Positions 31,270 through 39,879 of a DNA stretch of 64,000 nt are shown here, piece after piece (the stretch's first letter is position 1; each line of letters opens with the position of its first letter). The translations under genes were made by a program, and so were the position numbers. Under the pieces are notes generated by a model. That model was not told where the DNA came from, did no database searches, and saw nothing but the letters and a program-made list of their open reading frames with translations. The stretch is from Bacteroidaceae bacterium (lineage in GTDB: Bacteria; Bacteroidota; Bacteroidia; Bacteroidales; Bacteroidaceae): positions 1 to 64,000 of the forward strand of contig JAFRTL010000022.1 of assembly GCA_017427065.1 (NCBI GenBank), given 5' to 3'.

Positions 31270-32805
31270 TCAGAACGGGACGCTCTGCTCTGGATAAAAG
31301 CCTGGCTCTGGAGGTGGAGGCGTAGCGGTGCTTCCTATAGGTGACGGACCGTTCATGCGTGATGGAATGACATCGGGAATCTGGTCGTCGTCGAGGTTCT
31401 GGAAGCGGGTGTACTGTCCTATAAAGCGCAGGTTCACATCGGCAATGGCACCGTTGCGGTGCTTGGCAATGATAATCTGCGCAATGCCACGAAGGTCGTT
31501 CCCCTGATCGTCAGTATAAATCTTGTAGTATTCCGGACGGTGGATGAAGCAGACCATATCGGCATCTTGCTCGATGGCTCCTGATTCACGCAAGTCGCTC
31601 AACTGTGGGCGACGGCTATCGGCTCCACTGGTACTCCTATCGCCTGTACGGCTCTCTACGTTACGATTCAACTGAGACAATGCGATGATAGGAATGCCCA
31701 ACTCCTTGGCGAGTCCCTTTAACGAACGGGAGATGACACTCACCTCTTCCTGACGACTGTAGAATGACATGCCACTGGCATTCATGAGCTGCAGGTAGTC
31801 GATAATGATGATCTTCACGCCATGTTCCTTAACTAATCGGCGAGCTTTGGTACGAAGTTCAAACACGGAGAGTGAAGGGGTGTCGTCGATATAGAGCGGT
31901 GCATCGAGCAGGTCGCGCAATTTATAGTCCAACTGCTGCCATTCGTAATCAGCCAACTGTCCTGTGCGAATCTTGTCGCTTGGAATCTCACAGGTATTGG
32001 CAATGAGACGGTTTACCAACTGGAGGTTGCTCATCTCCAATGAGAAGAAGGCTACTGGGATATGTAGATTCACGGCCATGTTCTTAGCCATAGAGAGCAT
32101 GAAGGCGGTCTTACCCATGGCAGGACGGGCAGCAATGATGATGAGGTCGCTCTTCTGCCATCCTGCCGTAATCTTGTCGAGCTCTGGGAATCCACTCTGC
32201 AATCCACTCAAGCCATCGGGACGGGCCGCTGCTGCCTGAATATTCTTATAGGCTTCCTCAATCACGGGATTGATCTGCGTATAGTCTTTCTTCACGTTCT
32301 GCTGAGAGATCTCAAACAGGCGTCCTTCTGTTTCCTGCATCAAGTCGTCCACATCGATGGTCTCATCGAAGGCCTTGGAGAGCACGTTGTTGGAGAAGGT
32401 AATCAGTTCACGCGACAGGGCTTTCTGGGCGATGATGCGGGCATGATACACCACATGCGCAGCAGAGGCCACCATACTGGTGAGCTGTGTAAGGTAGAAA
32501 GGCCCTCCCACCTCATCGAGTTCACCACGCTTCTCCAGTTGGTCCTTCACAGTGAGCAGGTCGATGGGACGCTGCGTCATGGCCAGATCGGTGATGGCGG
32601 AGAAAATGAGTTGGTGCCGATGCTCGTAGAATGATTCAGGCTTCAGCAGTTCGCTGACTTGCGAAAAGGCATCGCGCTCTATCATCATGGCAGCCAATAC
32701 AGCTTTTTCCAACTCGGGTGCCTGTGGAGGAATGCGTCCGTAATCCGACACGGGTGTTGGGTCATTTTTCTTGGTAGTTCGAGATCTTCTTATTGTTTCT
32801 GGCAT
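31270..32805 (-). CDS. dnaB: Replicative DNA helicase DnaB
   Basis: A 511-residue hexameric 5'-3' helicase for the replication fork. The N-terminal domain starts RIPPQAPELEKAVLAAMMIE. The RecA-like half has Walker A ARPAMGKTAFMLSMAKN, LIIIAARP before it, LSxLEMSxxQLxxR (FFSLEMSNLQLVNRL), Walker B IIIIDYLQLMN, and the arginine finger region SQLNRNVESR, followed by AIEQDADMVCFIHRPEYY. The C-terminus carries a short proline-rich tail (PSPIGSTATPPPPEPG). Promoter TACCTTTG on the minus strand at 32829-32836. It is the only copy in the window. Confidence 0.97.
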   Translation of the reverse strand: MPETIRRSRTTKKNDPTPVSDYGRIPPQAPELEKAVLAAMMIERDAFSQVSELLKPESFYEHRHQLIFSAITDLAMTQRPIDLLTVKDQLEKRGELDEVGGPFYLTQLTSMVASAAHVVYHARIIAQKALSRELITFSNNVLSKAFDETIDVDDLMQETEGRLFEISQQNVKKDYTQINPVIEEAYKNIQAAAARPDGLSGLQSGFPELDKITAGWQKSDLIIIAARPAMGKTAFMLSMAKNMAVNLHIPVAFFSLEMSNLQLVNRLIANTCEIPSDKIRTGQLADYEWQQLDYKLRDLLDAPLYIDDTPSLSVFELRTKARRLVKEHGVKIIIIDYLQLMNASGMSFYSRQEEVSVISRSLKGLAKELGIPIIALSQLNRNVESRTGDRSTSGADSRRPQLSDLRESGAIEQDADMVCFIHRPEYYKIYTDDQGNDLRGIAQIIIAKHRNGAIADVNLRFIGQYTRFQNLDDDQIPDVIPSRMNGPSPIGSTATPPPPEPGFYPEQSVPF

Positions 32806-32828
32806 ACGTTCTTATTTTTTTGCAGGGA

Positions 32829-32888
32829 CAAAGGTAAAATAAAAAAACAGATTTCGCCTTGCGCTTACAGAAGAAGTTATTAACTTTG
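32829..32888. promoter_or_regulatory. Divergent promoters for dnaB and ispE
   Basis: TACCTTTG on the minus strand at 32829-32836 for dnaB, and TAACTTTG on the plus strand at 32881-32888 for ispE. The second lies inside an apparent upstream extension of the ispE frame, which supports the later ATG at 32922. Confidence 0.55.
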
Positions 32889-32921
32889 TATCAACAACCT
32901 GTTGATAACTTTTTTCTGACA

Positions 32922-33749
32922 ATGCTGACATTTCCTTGCTGTAAGATAAACTTAGGACTGAACGTGACTGAGCGCCGCCCTGATGTTTACCATAATCTGG
33001 AGACTGTGTTCTACCCTATTCCACTGAATGATGCACTGGAGGTAGTGCTTCTCACGGAACCGTCGGAGGTGCCTTACCGACTTTCGCAGTATGGCACGGT
33101 GATCGATGGGGCTGTGGAAAAGAATCTGGTGGTGCGGGCGTATCTGATGTTGGCAGCAGACTTTCAGTTGCCTCCTGTGGACATTTATCTTTATAAGCAC
33201 ATTCCATCAGGTGCCGGACTAGGTGGTGGCTCTGCTGATGCGGCATATATGCTGTGTCTGCTGAATGATTTCTTCCATCTGCATCTTTCCGAAGAAACGC
33301 TGATAAGCTATGCCAGTCGTCTAGGAGCCGACTGTGCCTTCTTCGTGCATCGTCATCCGACCTTTGCCACGGGTATCGGGGATATCTTCACACCTATCGG
33401 CCTGGACTTAAAGGATTGGCAGATCGTCATCATCAAGCCTGATATCTTTGTCTCTACTGCGGAAGCTTTCAGGGGCATTACGCCACAGCATCCTAAGCGC
33501 TCGTTGCTTGATATTGTGAAGGAGCCAGTGGAGAATTGGCGCTATGGCATGGTAAATGATTTTGAAGAGAGTATTTTCCCGCATCATCCACGCATCGCAG
33601 AGATCAAGCAGCAGCTTTATGACATGGGGGCTGTGTATGCTGCCATGAGTGGTAGTGGCAGTTCTGTCTTCGGACTTTTCCAAAAAGAAAGTCCTGTTCC
33701 AAAGAAACAGGACTTCCCAGAGGATTTTTATTTCAGCTGTACGCTTTAG
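32922..33749 (+). CDS. ispE: 4-diphosphocytidyl-2-C-methyl-D-erythritol kinase IspE
   Basis: A 275-residue GHMP kinase that phosphorylates CDP-methylerythritol in the MEP isoprenoid pathway. Motifs: CCKINLGLNVTERRPDVYHN at the start (substrate-binding Lys, His), the GHMP loop HIPSGAGLGGGSADAAYM near residue 95, GADCAFFV, and late YAAMSGSGSSVFGLF. ATG at 32922 is chosen because the promoter -7 box ends at 32888. It is divergent from dnaB. The MEP pathway is the usual isoprenoid route in this group. Confidence 0.95.
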   Translation: MLTFPCCKINLGLNVTERRPDVYHNLETVFYPIPLNDALEVVLLTEPSEVPYRLSQYGTVIDGAVEKNLVVRAYLMLAADFQLPPVDIYLYKHIPSGAGLGGGSADAAYMLCLLNDFFHLHLSEETLISYASRLGADCAFFVHRHPTFATGIGDIFTPIGLDLKDWQIVIIKPDIFVSTAEAFRGITPQHPKRSLLDIVKEPVENWRYGMVNDFEESIFPHHPRIAEIKQQLYDMGAVYAAMSGSGSSVFGLFQKESPVPKKQDFPEDFYFSCTL

Positions 33750-33770
33750 CTAAGTTTTCAGACCTTAAAC

Positions 33771-33886
33771 TCCCCCTCTAAGATAGAGGGGGTGTCACAT
33801 AGTGACAGGGGCGTATGATATCGACGTTTGATGATCATACTCCCTCCCAGCTTCGCCGTACTCCCCCTATAGGGGGAGAGTTTTTT
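33771..33886. repeat. C/G-tract intergenic repeat, second copy set
   Basis: CTCCCCCTCTAAGATAGAGG followed by GGG, and ACTCCCCCTATAGGGGGAG, are palindromes of the same type as at 3835-3965. They separate the ispE and DUF1593 genes and could terminate both. Confidence 0.6.
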
Positions 33887-33892
33887 GAAATA

Positions 33893-35410
33893 TTATTTTA
33901 CTGTGACTACGGTGCGGAGGTACTTCTTCAGTACGGGGGTACCATTGTCTTGTGCTTCCAGAATAAGATGGATGGTCTGTCCACTCTGTGCATCGGCAGG
34001 AACGGTGAAAGTGGTTTTTGCCGTAGCAGGACTGTCCACATTGACGGTACCTTCATAAGTACCTACCTTCCATTGCCACCACTTCAGTGTGAGTTGGTCG
34101 CCATCAGGATCCGTAGCCTTGGCATTCAATGTCACTTTCTCGCCAGGAGCTGCCATGATGCTCAGCGGACCAGTGACCACTGGATTATGATTGGCATCAG
34201 CATAGTTGGGAGTAACTGCCCATTGGAATCGCGCAGCAAAGTCGTTCATCACTTCCGGGAAGAAGTATGGCATCTCTGTATCAGGGGCCCTCATTGCGGC
34301 ATACTGTGCCTCCATCGATGCATTGGGGTCGATCTTCACTTCACGCATACGACCGCTCCAGCCGCCCCATGTCTGGTCTTGCCAACCACGTAGACCGTTG
34401 TCTATCATCTGGAGGTAACAGAAGGTATCTCCTTCGCCTAAGAAAGAGCCCTTGGGCTGGATGTTGCGCAACCACAGACGATAGCCCTCTGCTTCGAGTT
34501 CTTCGGCCGTCTTACCACTCTCACCAAAGTAGTCGTACACATCACCCTTCACCATCTGCTTACCATCGCCCCACACGCGGTAGAGTTCGCCCAAAGGACC
34601 TTTGGAACGGATGTTATCTTGCACCCATTCGGGAGAAAGGTAGTACTGGTATTCGGGCTTTACAGACATGAATGCCATGTACGACAAAGGTACGGTGCTA
34701 CCACGCAGGCTTTGTGTCTGAATGTCGGGCCATGCCTTGCCGATATAATTGGGATAGGTACCGTCCTGATCGCCCGACATGCACATCACGGCTTTCTCGG
34801 ACACTTTCTTATAGATGGCATCCCACTGAGCAGTTCCCTTATACTCATCTTCGATACTGCGCAGAGCGGCTGCCACTGAACTGGCACCACCCCATGTCTG
34901 CAGGAACACAGGACCAGGTTTATCGTCCAACAGTACCTGCTTGATGAGGTTGGAACCCTCCGTATCCTTGGAATAGTCGCCCTCGAACTCCACGTTGCCC
35001 CATTTCACGAGGCTGCGTACTTGCTCTGGTATGGGATAGTCGGCATTGTGTACCTTCAGATTGGGATAAGCCTCGGAGTAGGCATCTACCACATCGTCAA
35101 TGAAACGTTCTCCAGGGGCCCAGCGCCAAGAGGTCTGAGGGCCCAATCCGATGTTGGCATACTCGCTGCCTTCACGGAACTTGGTAGTGCCCTGTCCATC
35201 GCCCTTCCAATGGAACTGACTGCTGGTATAGATGATACCCTCTGTCTGGAAATCGGTTAGATAGAGGATGTAGCGAATCAGGGAATTGTTGTCGTCCAAC
35301 TCGGGATCGCACGTCACGATGATGCGAGGCTTAGGTACTTGCTGCGTTGCTTCTTGAGCACACCCCACTAGGAGCCACGCGGCTGCGAATGCAAATAAAT
35401 ATTTCTTCAT
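33893..35410 (-). CDS. DUF1593 nucleoside-hydrolase-like lipoprotein
   Basis: A 505-residue lipoprotein (MKKYLFAFAAAWLLVGC, lipid cysteine at 17). The main domain (about residues 25-370) is of the DUF1593 family, related to inosine-uridine nucleoside hydrolases: KPRIIVTCDPELDDNNSLIR keeps the acidic DxDxDD-like calcium site at the N-terminus and QTWGGASSVAAALRSIED follows. The C-terminal about 110 residues (MAAPGEKVTLNAKATDPDGD then QLTLKWWQW) form an Ig-like domain. Family members occur in polysaccharide degradation loci, some labelled cellulose-binding. Substrate unknown. It starts six bases after the stop of the nucleoside hydrolase gene, so the pair is one operon. Confidence 0.82.
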   Translation of the reverse strand: MKKYLFAFAAAWLLVGCAQEATQQVPKPRIIVTCDPELDDNNSLIRYILYLTDFQTEGIIYTSSQFHWKGDGQGTTKFREGSEYANIGLGPQTSWRWAPGERFIDDVVDAYSEAYPNLKVHNADYPIPEQVRSLVKWGNVEFEGDYSKDTEGSNLIKQVLLDDKPGPVFLQTWGGASSVAAALRSIEDEYKGTAQWDAIYKKVSEKAVMCMSGDQDGTYPNYIGKAWPDIQTQSLRGSTVPLSYMAFMSVKPEYQYYLSPEWVQDNIRSKGPLGELYRVWGDGKQMVKGDVYDYFGESGKTAEELEAEGYRLWLRNIQPKGSFLGEGDTFCYLQMIDNGLRGWQDQTWGGWSGRMREVKIDPNASMEAQYAAMRAPDTEMPYFFPEVMNDFAARFQWAVTPNYADANHNPVVTGPLSIMAAPGEKVTLNAKATDPDGDQLTLKWWQWKVGTYEGTVNVDSPATAKTTFTVPADAQSGQTIHLILEAQDNGTPVLKKYLRTVVTVK

Positions 35411-35416
35411 ACTATT

Positions 35417-36454
35417 TTATTTTTGTTTTTTGGCAAATGCTTCTATTTTGGCTTCCATGTCACTGAACATCAGTCGGGTGTCGATGCGGTCATAAACGCG
35501 GATCTGACGCCCATTATGAGTGTAGCGATAGCTGCCATCCTCAGCTATCGTAGGAATGGTAACATATTGGTAGTGGGAAGACGAAGGATCGGTCTCAAAG
35601 TTGCTCTGAAGCGCTGTCATCAGCACCAAGGGACTATCGCCCAAGATGTAGGTCTCTCCCATCGAACGGCCATTGCGTCCCACCATCATTGCTGCCAAAG
35701 AGTCGTAGAGATAGGCACCCAACTTACCTAAGGGGCGCACCTTCACATCAAGCTCCGTCATACTGTACATACACTGGCGATAAACATCGCGTGGAATCTG
35801 CCAGATGCGGATATCACTCTGATTAAAAATGGTGCGTGCCGCTGCGATGCTCAGATTCAAATTATATTCTGGCATGGAATAACCAGGAGGCACGATGGCG
35901 CCTGTTTCCTGATATTCCTGTCCGCCAATCCAAATGAGGATGATGTTCTTCCCGATTTCTGGATTCATCAGCCATGCGGAAGCGATGTCAGTGAGTGGCC
36001 CCCCAACACAGACATACAGCGGACGCTGTGGCGTAGCTTTCAAAGCTTCCTCCACAATGAGGCGGGCACCCTCCGACTCCACGGGTTTAGTAGAATCCGT
36101 CATCTTCACTGGCGCTCCAGGCACCACCTTGAATTGGCCCTGCACGCCCATGACTTCCAGAAATTCATTGACCTTATTGACGGACATCTCGGCTTCGTCC
36201 TTGCCTTGAAGGTTGGCGAAGAATCCACGTCCGTTGCCATTCAGATGGGCACCAATGATGCCCTTGATGTCGCAGGAAGGTGAAAGGACATGATGTGCCA
36301 ATTGGAATAATCCGTCGGGATCACCCATGAAATCATTGTCGATGATGACACTGTAACGCTTGCCTGTAGTGAAAGGTTCGCCAACTGTCTGTGCATTGAG
36401 CAGGCTTCCCATCCAAAGAAAAGCTAAAACGATAACTATAAAATGCTTTTTCAT
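35417..36454 (-). CDS. Exported nucleoside hydrolase family protein
   Basis: A 345-residue protein with a signal peptide (MKKHFIVIVLAFLWMGSLLN A). The nucleoside hydrolase hallmark is YSVIIDNDFMGDPDGLFQLA, with clustered aspartates that bind calcium; YVCVGGPLTDIASAWLMNPE is also typical. It should split an N-ribosyl bond or a related sugar linkage outside the cytoplasm, which is unusual for salvage enzymes and suggests a polysaccharide- or nucleoside-scavenging role. The start at 36454 gives the signal peptide; the longer form from 36550 would begin upstream of its own promoter (minus strand TAAGTTTG, 36487-36494). Confidence 0.85.
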   Translation of the reverse strand: MKKHFIVIVLAFLWMGSLLNAQTVGEPFTTGKRYSVIIDNDFMGDPDGLFQLAHHVLSPSCDIKGIIGAHLNGNGRGFFANLQGKDEAEMSVNKVNEFLEVMGVQGQFKVVPGAPVKMTDSTKPVESEGARLIVEEALKATPQRPLYVCVGGPLTDIASAWLMNPEIGKNIILIWIGGQEYQETGAIVPPGYSMPEYNLNLSIAAARTIFNQSDIRIWQIPRDVYRQCMYSMTELDVKVRPLGKLGAYLYDSLAAMMVGRNGRSMGETYILGDSPLVLMTALQSNFETDPSSSHYQYVTIPTIAEDGSYRYTHNGRQIRVYDRIDTRLMFSDMEAKIEAFAKKQK

Positions 36455-36486
36455 TATATGAATGTTTTCTTTGATTATTACGTTTA

Positions 36487-36536
36487 CAAACTTAAGCATT
36501 ATTATTGGATTATTTATCGTAAATTCGCTATTTTTG
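36487..36536. promoter_or_regulatory. Divergent promoters
   Basis: TAAGTTTG on the minus strand (36487-36494) for the nucleoside hydrolase operon and TATTTTTGC on the plus strand (36529-36537) for the VanX-type gene. Confidence 0.55.
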
Positions 36537-36577
36537 CAACTAGAAACCAATATGTAACCTTAGTTTGATATTCAACA

Positions 36578-37342
36578 ATGAAACGTTTTAATCACTGGCT
36601 GCTTATCCCTTTGATCTTGTTCATCGGCTTCATCGTCCTCTCCAGATGTGTGAAAACCCGTCCGGAGGCTGCTATGCCAAGTGATGGTTCTGAAAACTTT
36701 GTGACGCTGACCGATGCGGTGCCTGATGCGATTCTGGAGATCCGCTATTTCAGTACGTACAACTTTGTGGGGAAGCGTATCGATGGTTATCTGGAACCAA
36801 CGGCCTTGATGACCAAAGTAGCAGCCGACAGTCTTCGTGCCGTAAGTGATGACGTAAAGGCACAGGGTTACCGTCTGAAGATCTACGATGCCTACCGTCC
36901 GCAAATGGCAGTGGATCACTTTGTCCGTTGGGCTAAAAATATTTCTGACACGTTGATGAAAAGATATTTCTATCCCGATGTGGACAAGTCGTTACTCTTC
37001 GAGCAAGAATACATTGCAGCGAAGAGTGGTCATACTCGTGGATCAACCGTAGACCTGACGCTGTTTGACATGCAAACGGAGAAAGAGCTTGATATGGGTG
37101 GTACGTTCGACTGGTTCGGACATGAGAGTCATCCTGTCTTTGGGGGAAATCCAGAGACCGCTACATACCTTCCAAACGATACGATAACGGCAGAGCAGTT
37201 CGCTCATCGCATGATTCTCCGCCAAGCGATGTTACGCCATGGATTTCGTCCTTTATCTTCAGAATGGTGGCATTTCACATTGGATAATGAGCCATTCCCC
37301 GACACGTATTTCAATTTCCCTGTAAAACTGTTGAACAGATAA
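36578..37342 (+). CDS. D-alanyl-D-alanine dipeptidase (VanX/DdpX type)
   Basis: A 254-residue protein with an N-terminal membrane or signal segment (HWLLIPLILFIGFIVLSRC). The zinc peptidase motifs of family M15D are intact: AKSGHTRGSTVDLTL (SxHxxGxxxD) and SSEWWHFTLDNEP (Glu-x-x-His). DAYRPQMAVDHFVRWA is also typical. Such enzymes cleave D-Ala-D-Ala, here most likely from murein turnover; there is no VanA/VanH ligase set, so glycopeptide resistance is not implied. The following gene starts seven bases after its stop. Confidence 0.88.
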   Translation: MKRFNHWLLIPLILFIGFIVLSRCVKTRPEAAMPSDGSENFVTLTDAVPDAILEIRYFSTYNFVGKRIDGYLEPTALMTKVAADSLRAVSDDVKAQGYRLKIYDAYRPQMAVDHFVRWAKNISDTLMKRYFYPDVDKSLLFEQEYIAAKSGHTRGSTVDLTLFDMQTEKELDMGGTFDWFGHESHPVFGGNPETATYLPNDTITAEQFAHRMILRQAMLRHGFRPLSSEWWHFTLDNEPFPDTYFNFPVKLLNR

Positions 37343-37349
37343 TTCCTTT

Positions 37350-38975
37350 ATGCATAACGTACTTGTGAAAATCTTGAAAACCTTAGGCATCATTGCTGCC
37401 ATTCTGGTGGTGCTTTTCGTCATTGCCATCTTCATCGTAGAATCGCCTACTATACAGAACAAGGTGATGAAGAGAGCCACGGCCATGCTCACGGAGAAAC
37501 TAGGACGACGCGTGGAAGTGGAAAAAGTAAACATCAGTCTTATCAGACAAAGTGTCGGTCTCTATGGCGTGGAAATCGGAGATAAGGAAACTCCTCCTGT
37601 ACTGCAATTGGAACGATTGGAATTCGGATTCGAACTGCTGCCACTGTTGCACAAGCGCATCGTGGTGGAGGACGCCAAGATCGAAGGAGTTGAAGCGTCT
37701 TGGATCTCTCAGACGAAAAAGGGACCGATGGACAATCAGGCCATCATACGTAAGGTAATTGCCAGCATCGACGGAGAGCAAAGCGACGTCAACATCCAAG
37801 GGTTTCATTATCGCACGGACAATCACCTGCCTCGCAAAAACGAAAATAAGCCCAAACATGGAGCATTTGATCCGGGGCATTTCGACATCATGGCCAATAT
37901 GAAGCTTCGCATCGACACCATCAGCAAGGATACGCTTGTGGGCCAACTGCTGGAATGTAAGGCGCAAGATACGTTGATGGGCTTTGACATTCGGGACCTC
38001 CATGCCAAGATTCAAACCAATTACAAAAAGGCCGATATACAAGACCTGACGTTGCAGCAAGGCAATACCGTACTCAATGTGTTAGAAGCAGAGCTCACAC
38101 TGCCCAGTAAGAAAGAAGAACGGACATTGGCCTTTACCACGGGTACTATCACTGCACGTACACAGTTACGTGACATTGCACGGACTTTTGCGCCTCCATT
38201 GGAGTACTTTGAGCTGTCGTTGAATCTGACTCTCCACATGAGCATGGCCAACAAGCAGATGGCCTTCCGCGACATACATGTCACCACGGATGATGGAAAA
38301 CTGCAAATTGATGCCAATGGTGATCTGTTGAAGACACAGCCAAAAGATTCCCTCGATCTCCGTTTCCATATCGACCACATGACAGCCAAGAGTGGCATCG
38401 CCGAAGAGATCATCAATCAGTTCTCCGTAAAGAAACTGATGATGAAACAGCTCCGTGTGCTTGGTGCCATCAGCTATGTGGGCAATCTCAATATTCTTTA
38501 CAAGAAGGAACGGTTTAATGGTGTGATCCAAACCAACACCGGAGCCATCAATGCAAATATCACCCATGATGGTATGGACAAATGGATGAGCGGACGGGTG
38601 GTTACCAAAGGGTTCGATCTGGGAAAGACCATGGACATTAAAGTCCTGAGAACCATCGATTGTACAGCCGATTTCAAGATCGACATCTCCAAGCCCCGCA
38701 CCGCGGAGAAAAGAAGACTGAAAGGTGGCAAACTACCAATCTGTACCGTGAATGCAACGGTGGATGACTGTATCTTCGAAGGTTTGCACTTCAGACACCT
38801 CACGGCCGATATCGACAGTGACTGCGCAGAAGCCATCGGACACCTCCGTAAGAACGGAAGAATCCGCGACCTCTACTGTACCTTTACATTCACGGATACG
38901 GATGATATGCACAAGATGAAGATTAGCAAACCTGGAATCAAGTTCCACCTTCCTGTCAAGAGAAGCAAGAAGTAG
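37350..38975 (+). CDS. AsmA-like envelope protein
   Basis: A 541-residue protein with one N-terminal membrane helix (residues about 10-30) and then a long beta-rich periplasmic region. The N-terminal part LGRRVEVEKVNISLIRQSVG LYGVEI matches the start of AsmA/TamB family repeats, in which beta-taco grooves carry lipids between membranes. It is short compared with TamB (over 1000 residues) and has no recognised C-terminal domain. The role in lipid or outer-membrane protein transport is inferred from family. It is coupled to the dipeptidase gene by a seven-base gap and its TAG ends one base before the convergent fructokinase stop. Confidence 0.65.
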   Translation: MHNVLVKILKTLGIIAAILVVLFVIAIFIVESPTIQNKVMKRATAMLTEKLGRRVEVEKVNISLIRQSVGLYGVEIGDKETPPVLQLERLEFGFELLPLLHKRIVVEDAKIEGVEASWISQTKKGPMDNQAIIRKVIASIDGEQSDVNIQGFHYRTDNHLPRKNENKPKHGAFDPGHFDIMANMKLRIDTISKDTLVGQLLECKAQDTLMGFDIRDLHAKIQTNYKKADIQDLTLQQGNTVLNVLEAELTLPSKKEERTLAFTTGTITARTQLRDIARTFAPPLEYFELSLNLTLHMSMANKQMAFRDIHVTTDDGKLQIDANGDLLKTQPKDSLDLRFHIDHMTAKSGIAEEIINQFSVKKLMMKQLRVLGAISYVGNLNILYKKERFNGVIQTNTGAINANITHDGMDKWMSGRVVTKGFDLGKTMDIKVLRTIDCTADFKIDISKPRTAEKRRLKGGKLPICTVNATVDDCIFEGLHFRHLTADIDSDCAEAIGHLRKNGRIRDLYCTFTFTDTDDMHKMKISKPGIKFHLPVKRSKK

Positions 38976-38976
38976 T

Positions 38977-39867
38977 TCAGATCCTGTTTAGCAACTCCTT
39001 TGGTAAAGTCGGCATGGCACCATTCTGTGTGCAAACGTAAGCACTGACTTCCACGGCCAACTTATGGGCTTCTTCCATTGGCAATCCTTTCAAGATCGCT
39101 GCACAGAAGGCGCCTGTAAAGCTATCGCCTGCTCCTACGGTATCAGCTACCTCTACTTTCGGAGTAGCTTGGAAGGAGAGCTTTCCTGGCGTGAATACGT
39201 AGCTGCCCTTTGTCCCACAAGTAAGTACCACCATCTGAAGACCATACTTGCCAAGCAACAGCCACGCGATGTTCTCCATGTTCAAGCCGGAATAGCCAAA
39301 CATACGGGCAACTGTCTCTATTTCTTCGTCATTGATTTTAAGGATATCGCACCGAGTGAGAGATTCCTGTATCACTTCCTTGGTATAGAATTGCTGACGC
39401 AGATTTATGTCGAAGATCTTCAGACAATCATCTGGCGTAGCATCCAAGAAGCGATAGATGTTCCTTCGTGACACCGCATTGCGTTGTGCCAAAGAGCCGA
39501 AACACACAGCACGACAATGACGAGCCACTTCTTCCATCTCAGGTGTGAATGGGATATTGTCCCATGCCACCTTCTCCATAATATCATACGTAGGTACCCC
39601 TTTGGAATCAAGCTGTACTTGCACGGTACCTGTATCATAAGGCACCCGTGGCATCAAGTAATGCAAACCATGTTCTTCTAATGAAGCAATAGTCTCATCA
39701 CCCAATTTATCTTCTCCCAACGCACTCACTGCCAAGGCATTCTCCTGTCCCAGGAACAAGCCAGCATGATAGGCAAAATTTGCTGGAGCACCCCCCAGTT
39801 TCTTTCCTTCTGGAAGCACATCCCACAGTGCCTCTCCCAGTCCTACAACGTATCTTTTTTCTTCCAT
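38977..39867 (-). CDS. PfkB-family carbohydrate kinase, likely fructokinase
   Basis: A 296-residue cytoplasmic sugar kinase. PfkB signatures: VGLGEALWDVLPEGKKLGGA then PANFAYHAGLF at the N-terminus and ADTVGAGDSFTGAF with the catalytic Asp near residue 252. DVLPEGKKLGGAP is typical of bacterial fructokinases. As the last gene of an operon with a fructan hydrolase and a sugar permease, it would phosphorylate the fructose released. It begins 12 bases after the MFS stop. Confidence 0.9.
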   Translation of the reverse strand: MEEKRYVVGLGEALWDVLPEGKKLGGAPANFAYHAGLFLGQENALAVSALGEDKLGDETIASLEEHGLHYLMPRVPYDTGTVQVQLDSKGVPTYDIMEKVAWDNIPFTPEMEEVARHCRAVCFGSLAQRNAVSRRNIYRFLDATPDDCLKIFDINLRQQFYTKEVIQESLTRCDILKINDEEIETVARMFGYSGLNMENIAWLLLGKYGLQMVVLTCGTKGSYVFTPGKLSFQATPKVEVADTVGAGDSFTGAFCAAILKGLPMEEAHKLAVEVSAYVCTQNGAMPTLPKELLNRI

Positions 39868-39879
39868 AAATCTAAGCTC

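Noticed and set aside
31270-32805. Phage replication module
   Set aside because: DnaB has normal chromosomal length and is divergent to ispE, so it is the host helicase; only the small neighbour is phage-like.
36578-37342. Vancomycin resistance vanX
   Set aside because: No vanA, vanH, vanR or vanS genes are near, and dipeptidases of this type are common for murein turnover in Gram-negative bacteria.
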